Notes under the pieces: generated by a model
Database searches by the model: none
Told to the model about the DNA's origin: nothing
Seen by the model: only the letters and a program-made list of their open reading frames with translations
Translations under genes and position numbers: made by a program
Assembly: GCA_947038565.1 (NCBI GenBank)
Contig: CAMQWP010000016.1
Location: forward strand, 1 to 43,326
Source of the DNA: an uncultured Clostridia bacterium
Lineage (GTDB): Bacteria > Bacillota > Clostridia > Christensenellales > UBA3700
DNA length: 43,326 nucleotides
Direction of reading: 5' to 3'
In this document: piece after piece, positions 34,433 to 42,150 of the stretch
How positions within the stretch are numbered: position 1 is the stretch's first letter
Layout: each line of letters starts with the position of its first letter

Positions 34433-37400
34433 CAGCTAGCTGTGCTTCGAAAATACCGATACTATTATCGTGCTTTGGCTCGACACTTACCGCTACTTTT
34501 TCTACCACTTTTTCTACTACTTTCTCGATCTTATCCCACTTCGCAAACACGCTGATATCAGCTGTCACTGGTGACGATAAGTCAAATGCTACATTCATAC
34601 TCGCGTCCGTATGCCAGCCACCGAACTCAAATCCATCACGATTAGTCGCTTCACTTGCCATAGCCCTATCGCCGTAGTTCAGTACTACCGGTGCGATTAT
34701 GCTACCGCCATTAGTCACGAATTTCACCATGCATTTTAGCTGTTGCCACTGTGCATATAGATTTATTCTTTCATTTTTAACGATACTTAGTGCGGATACT
34801 TTTTGCTTATCAGCGATAAGCTCGCCCTCTCCGCTATTTGCTCTTGACCAGCCTACAAACTTGTAATCTTTTCTAATCATTCTATTTGTAGCAATGCAAA
34901 CATACTTCTTCATCTTGCATTTTTGCTCGTGCATAACGCCCTTACTAGAGCCGTTACCGTTAAATACGATGTAATATTTTTTGCCTGTAAGTATGATGAT
35001 TAATATTATTAGTAGTATTATAGCCAGTACGATAAGTAGTATTACCCACCAATAATCACTAGCAATACCCGCCACTTTGTCCCAAACCGATCCAGACACT
35101 TCTTGCTCCGTGATAATGCCATAATAACTAAAGTGCGTGATATCAAAAGTGATATATCCGTCCACCACCTCAGAGGCAAGTAGCTCTACCGTCTCTTTGT
35201 CATCAGTCACAAACACCATCTTTATAGTCGCACCCGCGTCGATACCCTCAGGGATCTTCAGCTTCACGCTATAAGTCTCGCCATTTGTCACGATCGGCAC
35301 TCCGCCTAGCAATATCTCGATATCTACAAGGTATCCGATACCAAATCCTTCCGCTACGCTTGTCACGTTTATGTTCGCTGTGTCCATCTCACGAGTGATC
35401 ACGGCAGTAGTTCCGACTGCAAAACCTAGATCAGATTCAATCGAGCCAAGCTCGCCGTTGTCGTCTTTTAGGTCCACTGTCAATGCTCGTATCTCGTAAG
35501 TTTTACCAGTATATCCTAGTACGTTTATTCTATACTTACCAGTAAATATCGACTTGTCACCGACTATCGCGGTGCCGTCTTCAAGCTCCGCCACATGCAA
35601 TAGCTCTTTGCCCTTATACATAGGTATCGGACGTTGATAAGTATTATTTTCTACATATGTCGCCTTCTCGTCCCAAGTAATATCCTCGACTTTTATATAT
35701 GCATACTTATGTATTTCGTTACTTGCTGGCACGTAATTCGGATTTGACAAGCTACCGACTTTTATCTCGCCAGCAATAGTCGCGTCCACTTCAGTATCAG
35801 TTAGGATTATTTTATCCCCGTTCGCGTCGATATAATATCCGACAGGTCTATCCGAATAGTCTTTGATGATATACTCGCCTTCCCAAACGATTTCAACCAC
35901 CGCTTGTACGATATTAAACGATACTTCAGCACTACCGATCACGCCATTCTTTAAAATGTCGACTTTGATAGTAGCCATGCCAACGCTCGTATTTTCTCCA
36001 AATGTCCAAGTAGCAAACTCTTCAGCAATCGACACCAACTGCCCTTTATGCCTCACTATAAGGCTGATATTTAAAGTAGTTTTATCGTATGCTTTACCGA
36101 TGTACGGTCTGTCGATAAGTCCGCCTTCGATCACTATCTCTACGATATACTGCTCCTCGTCTCCGCCTGTTATCTGTAGCTCACTAGTAGCATTTACGAA
36201 TATAAAGTTCTTCGCAAGCTCACTATCTTTTATCACATAATTTACCGCATAAAAACCGCCCTCTGTAGGCTCAGCAAGCTCTACTTCTAAGCCGTCAACA
36301 TAGTGAGTATACACTATCTTCATCTTAAACGCACTAAATTCGCCCTTCTGCACCTCGTCTATAGTAAATGCATTATTTACAAACTTAGCAGTGCCGTCAT
36401 ACTCTTGTAATAGGTTCTCCCAAGTAACCGTAATAGTCGCTTTCGCGATAGTGAATTTGTAATCAAACTTACCCGATATATTCCCGCCATCAGCATATTC
36501 TACGTGCATTATCGGAGCATTCGCCACCGACTTAACTCTTGCATTGATGTTGTCTTTGTACGTTATACTCATACCACCATCGACCATTATATCTACGACC
36601 CCGACCATAATAGTCGCGATCTCTGGCTTTTGTGCGATACCGTTATATACGTACTTATTTTTCTTGAAAGTGATGTCTATTACTTCGTTCGTGATATCAA
36701 ATACCACGATATTAAATTTCGTTGTAGTATTAGAAAGGTCATAGTTCCCTGCATGCGTACCGCTAGCCTCAAGTAACGCCTTCGCACTATACTCGGCTAC
36801 GTCAATAGCATTTGCTGCCACTACGTCAAGTGTGATCGTTCCATCAGCACCAAGCCCGTCAATCGTCGCTGTCGGTGTTTGTGCTTTGCCGTTATAACTC
36901 CTGCTTAGATCACTCCACACCGCCGTTGCTTGTGCTTTTTTAATAGTAAATTTTACTATTACCGTTCCGCCGTATATGCTACCATCTACAGCAAAATTAA
37001 TCACGATATCAGCACTTTCTACGCCCGCGTTCCTATTATTGTTATAAGTAAGTCTATACTCGCTTTCAGGTATAAGTGCACCAGAGCCTGTACTATTAGC
37101 GACTTTAACTATCGGCGTTATCGGCTTGCCTGTATATACAAATCCACCATCAGGCACGCCTTGCACCTCGACCGTGATGTCGCCTGTGTCTAGCTTGATC
37201 CTTATCATGTACTCAGCATAAGTTACCACGCTAGCGTCCATGCTATAATTACTCCTCATGCTAGCAGTTAAGCTCCTATCTAATGATATATGCGAGTAAT
37301 AAGTGCCTGGCTCGGCATACAATCCAGTCACGCCATCAGTAGTAGCACTTGTCGACACATACGCAGCAAAGTCAATCCTCTTGCCCGTCGCACCTGTGAA

Positions 37401-39992
37401 ATAACTCGGTAGATATATGTTGTTTCCAGTATGCTCAAATGTAGGTATATCCTGTGCAGTACCTGCCATAACCCCTGTCATATCCCAGTCAACTACCGTA
37501 ATATTAAACGGCAATATATCGAAGTTCCCGATTAGTTCAGCACTCTTCACGCCCGAACTGTCAAATATGTAATTACCACTATTCAGCGTTATAGTAATAG
37601 CACCTTCTGCTGAAGATCCGTCTACGACATTTGTATTCTCGCCGAATACTGTAGTAAACTCTTTTATCTCAACGGCAGTACCGCCATCAGTGTACGCTCC
37701 GTGTACTGAAAACTTCGGATTTATAGCCTGCGTGGTATATATATATCCACCGCTCGGCTCTTGATCTTGCGGTATTATCTCCGCGTTATATATATTCTTA
37801 GGTGTTATATTTATCGTAATCGTACCAGTCACGATATGCCCACTGACTTTGTCCTCTAGTGATATCTCGACCATATATCCGCCCGATTTCACATCAGCAC
37901 TCGCCGTACCAGTAAATACTAGCTTAGTCTTTCCGCCGACTGTAGTACGCTCTACCTTTATCCCACTCGGTAATACCCCCGTTGGTACTCCAAGATCGCC
38001 GACAAGGCTACCGCCTAGCTTGACGATAAAATCGCCAGAGGTAGTATCGCCACTAGGTAGTCCTACCTCTTGACTTACGTTCTGACTATACTCGAAGTCA
38101 TATACCGCATTTTCAAATGCAAACTCCGCCACTTTCCAGTCAGCATACAAGACAAGATCCATATTATGCCTTGTAACTATATACTTATCATCTAGTATCG
38201 GAGCTTTTGTAGCAAGTCCGTCATCGGCATACCAGCCAGCACACTCACTAAGTGGCTTAGTCGCTGTCGGGTAAGTACTTGCACCACCAGTTGCGTGACT
38301 TGCAAGATACCCCACTGGTAGCTTTCCCCACGCACTTTCACTAGTCGTCATAGTCTGGTATGATCCCGACTTGTCCTTTCCCTTATATACTATATTCGCT
38401 ATATTCGCCACTGCAGGGTTGTTATCTAGCTTTATATTGATAACAAGATCAAGCTGTGCGTCAGTCGGCTCACCCATGTCATAAGTGATAGTGTATGCCG
38501 TGATATCATCTCCTGTACCAGTAGGTGTGATGACTTGATTTGTCAGCAACCCCTCATCACCAGTTATACTTATCGCAGGTCGCACTCCGTGATATCCGTT
38601 ATTTATATCTATCTTGATTTCATACTTATCATTAAAAACTGCTACTTCTGGCACTGTAGCATTAATACCTTTTTTATCAGTGAAGCCTTTAGATACTACT
38701 GGTAGGGAATTTTGTAATTCTAGACGTCCATTCGCGTCATAACCCCACATTTCATACTTAACAGTATTAGTGCCTTTTGCATTCTCCGCAACTACCCAAG
38801 AGTTCAATGAATCTTGGATCGTACCTTTTACATGCTCATTTTGAGTGCCGACTACAGCGTTCTTTGTCTTATTTCCACTAGCGTCATACCACGCACCGCT
38901 ATATCCGGCAGTAACAGTATGAGACATCTTAGCATGAGTTCCTTCTAGTGCGTACAGATTATTACTACCAGCGACTCCGCCTACTGAAGAGATATTAGAA
39001 GTAGATGCACCGGCAGTTATCTTTCCTGCATTGTATCCGTTTATTAGCACTTTATCAAACGCTATTCCTGCTACAATAAGAATAGACGAACTTTTCGCAT
39101 AGATAGCACCATAGTTTACAGTATTAGAAACAGTGTTGCCGCGGCCCTGCCCTACGATACCTCCTACTTTGCTTCCCCCGGTTACATTTCCATAATTGGC
39201 TGCATTACTCACATTAGCATTAGTAACACCTACTATTCCTCCTACTATTTCACTTGGAGTTATAATAGTACCATAGTTTACCAAAGAGTCGTAAGTGCTG
39301 TCCATATCACCACCTATAATCCCTCCTACTTGACTTCCGCTACTTATATTAGCATGATTTGTTAGGTTGTAGAACTTAGAAGCGCTTGCTTTTCCTACAA
39401 ACCCTCCAGTATTATATTTTCCACCTTTCACCGTACCGGACGCTATAGTCAAGTTTGATATACTTGCCGAATATGCTCCCCCGAAAAAGCCGATACCATC
39501 GGTAGTCTTATTGATATTTAAGTTATGCAGAGAAAAATTATTTCCATCAAAATTCCCGTAAAATGCTTTTGAGTGATCAGTGCCTAAATAATATACGCCG
39601 ATAGGTGTCCATGCTTTACTATCAAGGTCGATGTCATTTGTCATCTTGTAGTACTTGCCTTTTGTAGTAGAGCCACTCACACCATTCGCCGTATCCACTC
39701 TCAAATATGCAAGCTCCGCACCAGTAGAGATAAGGTAAGGATCAGCCTGTGTACCAATACCACCAGCGTATTTTGTCGCGACTGTGCCGTCCCAAGTAGT
39801 CATACTCGCGACATTCTCAGTGCTACTTCCACCAGTGCCACCATTACCTCCGTCTATATCATCATTACCAGTGCCATTAAATATATCATAAAATCCTAAT
39901 CCAAAAGTAACACTTGCAAGCATGGAAAATACCACCGCCACCGCAATCACCACCGCCAACATTTTTCTAAAACTTTTATTTAACGTCTTCAT
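33318..39992 (-). CDS. Giant membrane-spanning MBG/GLUG protein with a long cytoplasmic tail, copy A (2224 aa)
   Basis: ATG at 39992 with AAGGTGG 7 bp upstream. 1-32: signal segment (MLAVVIAVAVVFSMLASVTF). 75-410: GLUG-type beta-helix (G-T-x-x-D-P-Y-L-I, repeated V-G-G-I-x-G). 440-1640: beta modules including MBG-like units and a final segment near 1560-1640 ending F-D-I-T-H-F-S-Y-Y-G-I. 1647-1668: one strong transmembrane helix (WWVILLIVLAIILLIILIII) followed by TGKK. After it come two InlB/Flg_new-type repeats (about 1673-1750 and 1755-1822; ...Y-A-Q-W, ...F-A-K-W), a K-V-V-E-K coil, a Gln/Met-rich coil (about 1850-1905), a Pro/Gln linker with Q-Q-M-Y-G repeats, another helical stretch, and a C-terminal domain (about 2074-2224) unknown to me. 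The positive-inside rule places everything after the helix in the cytoplasm. Function unknown; it could link an outside adhesin to an inside partner. Confidence 0.85.
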   Translation of the reverse strand: MKTLNKSFRKMLAVVIAVAVVFSMLASVTFGLGFYDIFNGTGNDDIDGGNGGTGGSSTENVASMTTWDGTVATKYAGGIGTQADPYLISTGAELAYLRVDTANGVSGSTTKGKYYKMTNDIDLDSKAWTPIGVYYLGTDHSKAFYGNFDGNNFSLHNLNINKTTDGIGFFGGAYSASISNLTIASGTVKGGKYNTGGFVGKASASKFYNLTNHANISSGSQVGGIIGGDMDSTYDSLVNYGTIITPSEIVGGIVGVTNANVSNAANYGNVTGGSKVGGIVGQGRGNTVSNTVNYGAIYAKSSSILIVAGIAFDKVLINGYNAGKITAGASTSNISSVGGVAGSNNLYALEGTHAKMSHTVTAGYSGAWYDASGNKTKNAVVGTQNEHVKGTIQDSLNSWVVAENAKGTNTVKYEMWGYDANGRLELQNSLPVVSKGFTDKKGINATVPEVAVFNDKYEIKIDINNGYHGVRPAISITGDEGLLTNQVITPTGTGDDITAYTITYDMGEPTDAQLDLVINIKLDNNPAVANIANIVYKGKDKSGSYQTMTTSESAWGKLPVGYLASHATGGASTYPTATKPLSECAGWYADDGLATKAPILDDKYIVTRHNMDLVLYADWKVAEFAFENAVYDFEYSQNVSQEVGLPSGDTTSGDFIVKLGGSLVGDLGVPTGVLPSGIKVERTTVGGKTKLVFTGTASADVKSGGYMVEISLEDKVSGHIVTGTITINITPKNIYNAEIIPQDQEPSGGYIYTTQAINPKFSVHGAYTDGGTAVEIKEFTTVFGENTNVVDGSSAEGAITITLNSGNYIFDSSGVKSAELIGNFDILPFNITVVDWDMTGVMAGTAQDIPTFEHTGNNIYLPSYFTGATGKRIDFAAYVSTSATTDGVTGLYAEPGTYYSHISLDRSLTASMRSNYSMDASVVTYAEYMIRIKLDTGDITVEVQGVPDGGFVYTGKPITPIVKVANSTGSGALIPESEYRLTYNNNRNAGVESADIVINFAVDGSIYGGTVIVKFTIKKAQATAVWSDLSRSYNGKAQTPTATIDGLGADGTITLDVVAANAIDVAEYSAKALLEASGTHAGNYDLSNTTTKFNIVVFDITNEVIDITFKKNKYVYNGIAQKPEIATIMVGVVDIMVDGGMSITYKDNINARVKSVANAPIMHVEYADGGNISGKFDYKFTIAKATITVTWENLLQEYDGTAKFVNNAFTIDEVQKGEFSAFKMKIVYTHYVDGLEVELAEPTEGGFYAVNYVIKDSELAKNFIFVNATSELQITGGDEEQYIVEIVIEGGLIDRPYIGKAYDKTTLNISLIVRHKGQLVSIAEEFATWTFGENTSVGMATIKVDILKNGVIGSAEVSFNIVQAVVEIVWEGEYIIKDYSDRPVGYYIDANGDKIILTDTEVDATIAGEIKVGSLSNPNYVPASNEIHKYAYIKVEDITWDEKATYVENNTYQRPIPMYKGKELLHVAELEDGTAIVGDKSIFTGKYRINVLGYTGKTYEIRALTVDLKDDNGELGSIESDLGFAVGTTAVITREMDTANINVTSVAEGFGIGYLVDIEILLGGVPIVTNGETYSVKLKIPEGIDAGATIKMVFVTDDKETVELLASEVVDGYITFDITHFSYYGIITEQEVSGSVWDKVAGIASDYWWVILLIVLAIILLIILIIILTGKKYYIVFNGNGSSKGVMHEQKCKMKKYVCIATNRMIRKDYKFVGWSRANSGEGELIADKQKVSALSIVKNERINLYAQWQQLKCMVKFVTNGGSIIAPVVLNYGDRAMASEATNRDGFEFGGWHTDASMNVAFDLSSPVTADISVFAKWDKIEKVVEKVVEKVAVSVEPKHDNSIGIFEAQLAAQTLVMQEQMKAQQEMMQLQQKQMQEQMLAQQKMLNDRITEQLAARSLPEVPIQPQPLPQLNQPYYGFNNNMQSPQPQIYDAQGNPIVNDLQKQQQYLNMQAQQQMYGQQMYGQQMYGYNPQMQMPNQSQSNLPQVYDGERRDGMDKNDIKEVMSSMMELMTTNMRQIFEAQAEAEIAKAAKVSLQEEVDQDMRDFEKIKRNMQQEEQKHVVADEIYYGGKDRRFVIPPVKVVMTKEERYNMLDKSQKRRYDKLFKMVSNKVETRTTNSEMHDNFKIGSSQLLKITINANVIIAHLLIPNDGLSKYERDTDIKLKQKPVLVNVTDEKSLSTVMDIVEMNYITIIEMRETIKLEKRLAKKNAKEIASKTTKK
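34081..34125. repeat. Three 15-bp tandem repeats (QQMYG units) in copy A
   Basis: CCATACATCTGCTGT occurs three times without interruption (34081, 34096, 34111). Copy B has two units (42990-43004 and 43005-43019, the second with one substitution). The unit is five codons, so copy number changes keep the frame. Confidence 0.95.
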
Positions 39993-41027
39993 CGCACTAC
40001 CACCTTTTCATTCGTATTTATTATCCGTGACTTTATATTTGATACATTATATATCATCTATCATTTCTCGTCACTATTGTATATTTTCTTTACTTTATAT
40101 ATCAATACATACTACATCTTATAGTTGCTATGTAAGTCATGTCTATCTATCAATAACTATTCTAATCATATCAACAAAACAAACCTAATATGTCGACTGC
40201 AAATATATCTATAAAAATGAATGTAATTCTATCCATATAAATGCACTTACAAATGCGGTAAATTCATACGCAAAAAAGATATAAAAATACTGCTGATTTT
40301 GCCATAAATATCCATATAATGAAAGCGCACAAAAATCAAGTCAAATGTTTGCGATATATGATTATATATATATATATATATTTATAAGTAGTAAAAATAC
40401 ATTATTTATAAAAACGCGTATTTTAGTGCAATTATTACACCTATTTTTTGACCAAAAACACGTCATTTTCTTTCGCTTAATAACGTATTAAGTGCAAAAA
40501 ATTCGTAGACGTATATAACTCTCTACAATAATACTAGCATAAATGGCTATATTTGGCAATACTTTTAAGAAAAATTTGTAGTATTTTTTTATAAATTAAT
40601 AAAAAAGCGACATTTTTCTGTAGAAACAAAAAAATTAAACACAAAAAACGGGGAACGTCATGCAACTTATCTATTTTTTTTGCCATTTTTATATTTGCAT
40701 ATAATTGTTGCATTTTTATGATATTATACTATCTTTCAGTTGCCAAGAATACACTCATTTTAATGTGCTTTTTTACGCTGCTTTTACGCATTAAATTTTT
40801 GTACTTTTTAGCATGTATTTATCGTACAATATATTGCTTATTTCAGCGTATATTTATATTACTTTTCATAACTATTATTTGCACGCAATAAGACTACTTT
40901 TCATCACACACCTTCGCACGCAATAAACACACTCATCATCACATATCTTCCCACGCAATAACCATACTCATCTCACATCTCTTCGCACATACAACATACT
41001 AATAAAGCATTTTATACAAGTCCAGCA
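39993..41027. other. 1-kb intergenic region upstream of giant copy A, no gene recognised
   Basis: Very AT-rich leader region. Contents seen: a (TA)9 run at 40363-40380, an inverted repeat CTTAATA/TATTAAG at 40476-40492, and 35-bp tandem repeats at 40882-40985. Short reading frames here have no ribosome binding sites. The promoter of copy A must lie here, but no consensus pair stands out enough to call. Confidence 0.6.
40882..40985. repeat. Three degenerate 35-bp tandem repeats
   Basis: Units begin CACGCAATAA at 40882, 40917 and 40952 and continue with an A/C-T-rich stretch ending CTTCG or CTTCC; a fourth partial begins at 40986. Units are contiguous with no unique spacers. They lie between the terminator of the upstream module and giant copy A. 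Confidence 0.8.
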
Positions 41028-41061
41028 AAAAGCTCCGAAACAGTTATGTTTCGGAGCTTTT
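41028..41061 (-). terminator. Terminator downstream of the copy B module
   Basis: AAAAGCTCCGAAAC (41028-41041) / GTTTCGGAGCTTTT (41048-41061), loop AGTTAT on plus, T5 following on minus. It is the twin of 33030-33063 and follows the recombinase remnant by 67 bp. Confidence 0.85.
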
Positions 41062-41127
41062 AATTTATGTATTATTATTTAGTTATCATTCTTATGCGAA
41101 TAATCATGATAATCAAGCAAGCTGATA

Positions 41128-41312
41128 TCAATGAAGTTGTCTACTTAATATAGTCATTGCTCTACGCTTTTGCTCTATCTGACTGTGTACATATCTATTT
41201 AATGTTATCATAGTGTTTTTATGTCCGAGCAATTCGCTGACTGTCTTGACACTAAGATTACTACTTTCGCACTACGCTTTTGATATATGACAATGACCGC
41301 AAAAGCATGTGA
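41128..41312 (-). pseudogene. Tyrosine recombinase (phage-integrase family), decayed 3' fragment
   Basis: On the minus strand 41271-41131 encodes 47 codons beginning C-E-S-S-N-L-S-V-K-T and including SELLGHKNTMITLNRYVHS, then a TGA at 41130-41128. L-G-H-K-N gives the conserved His and R-Y-V-H the catalytic Tyr of the tyrosine-recombinase C-terminus. Just upstream a TAG interrupts this frame, and the expected H-x-F-A motif (S-H-A-F-A-V) is in another frame. The arm-binding domain and the conserved Arg motifs are absent. It is a remnant, not a working enzyme. It directly follows the 233-aa gene (stop at 41318). Confidence 0.85.
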
Positions 41313-41317
41313 TTTTT

Positions 41318-42019
41318 TTATCTGCTTAGTTTATCCGCTAGCCTTTTAAGTCTTGCATTCTCTAGCTTTAAAAGTCTGCGGTTGTCTTTATTCTCTATGA
41401 TCCGATTAAAATTCATATCGACTAAATGCAACGCGGCTGTTAGGCTTTTCTCGTCATTTATCTCCATCTTGATAGGCTTTTGCTTGAGCTTTATAGTACT
41501 GCTTTCAGCATAATCATGCAAGTCAGCATTTGGCAATTCAAAACTAGCAACTATCCTTTTAGTAATGACGATTTTCACAAGTTGCTCATGACCTATCTTG
41601 ACCATGTCATGTAGTCTTGAGTCCACCAACTTCGTGCCGTCCTTGCCTGTTGCGTAGTCTATAAGAGTGTGATATCTATGCTTTTGCTCCACAGTTAGGT
41701 TGTTATAATTATCAGCTTTATCCATTTTCTTTGACCTGATGATTATTTTCTCCGTCTCCGCTCCGCTACTCGCATTGCTAATATCAATAGTATTTGCTTT
41801 ATTCTTCGCCGTTTGATTGTCGCTTATTCCGCTACTCGCATTACTATTTTCTTGATCAGTATAGCTTTTATCTCGACATATACAAGACGAGGCAAGGTAA
41901 TTAATCAGCTGTCTAACTGTTATACTTTCGATATCAATACCCGAAAACACTTCGCTTAACTTGCTATCAATGCCATGCGACATGTCATCGTTTGCACTTA
42001 CTTTATTAATAATCCTCAC
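41318..42019 (-). CDS. Free-standing protein with the giant proteins' C-terminal domain (about 233 aa)
   Basis: The frame starts at GTG 42019, but the purine-rich GAGGGG abuts it, so the true start is uncertain; ATG at 41983 lacks a ribosome binding site. No signal or membrane helix: cytoplasmic. About 1-110 is polar and Ser/Asn/Lys-rich with little order. About 110-233 parallels residues 2095-2215 of giant copy A. Shared are Q-K-x-R-Y, H-D-x-x-K-I-G, Q-L-x-K-I-x-I, an identical IKLKQKP, D-E-K-S-L, M-N-x-x-x-I-I-E and a Lys/Leu-rich C-terminal helix. Overall identity is low, so this is an old paralogue, not part of the recent duplication. It lies 207 bp after the stop of giant copy B and before the recombinase remnant. 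The 42020-42226 gap is AT-rich with ATTCATTAA-type repeats and no gene. Partnership with the giant tails is an inference. Confidence 0.7.
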   Translation of the reverse strand: MRIINKVSANDDMSHGIDSKLSEVFSGIDIESITVRQLINYLASSCICRDKSYTDQENSNASSGISDNQTAKNKANTIDISNASSGAETEKIIIRSKKMDKADNYNNLTVEQKHRYHTLIDYATGKDGTKLVDSRLHDMVKIGHEQLVKIVITKRIVASFELPNADLHDYAESSTIKLKQKPIKMEINDEKSLTAALHLVDMNFNRIIENKDNRRLLKLENARLKRLADKLSR

Positions 42020-42150
42020 CCCCTCATATGTCTTGAAATATGTCTTTTAATAGATATTTATATTCATTAAAAAACAATTAATATTCATTAAAGAATTAAT
42101 AAACACCCACTGAATAATCACTATATAATCACTGAATATTCAACAAACAA

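Noticed and set aside
40882..40985. Possible CRISPR array from 35-bp repeats
   Set aside because: Units are contiguous and degenerate, without unique spacers, and no cas genes are present.
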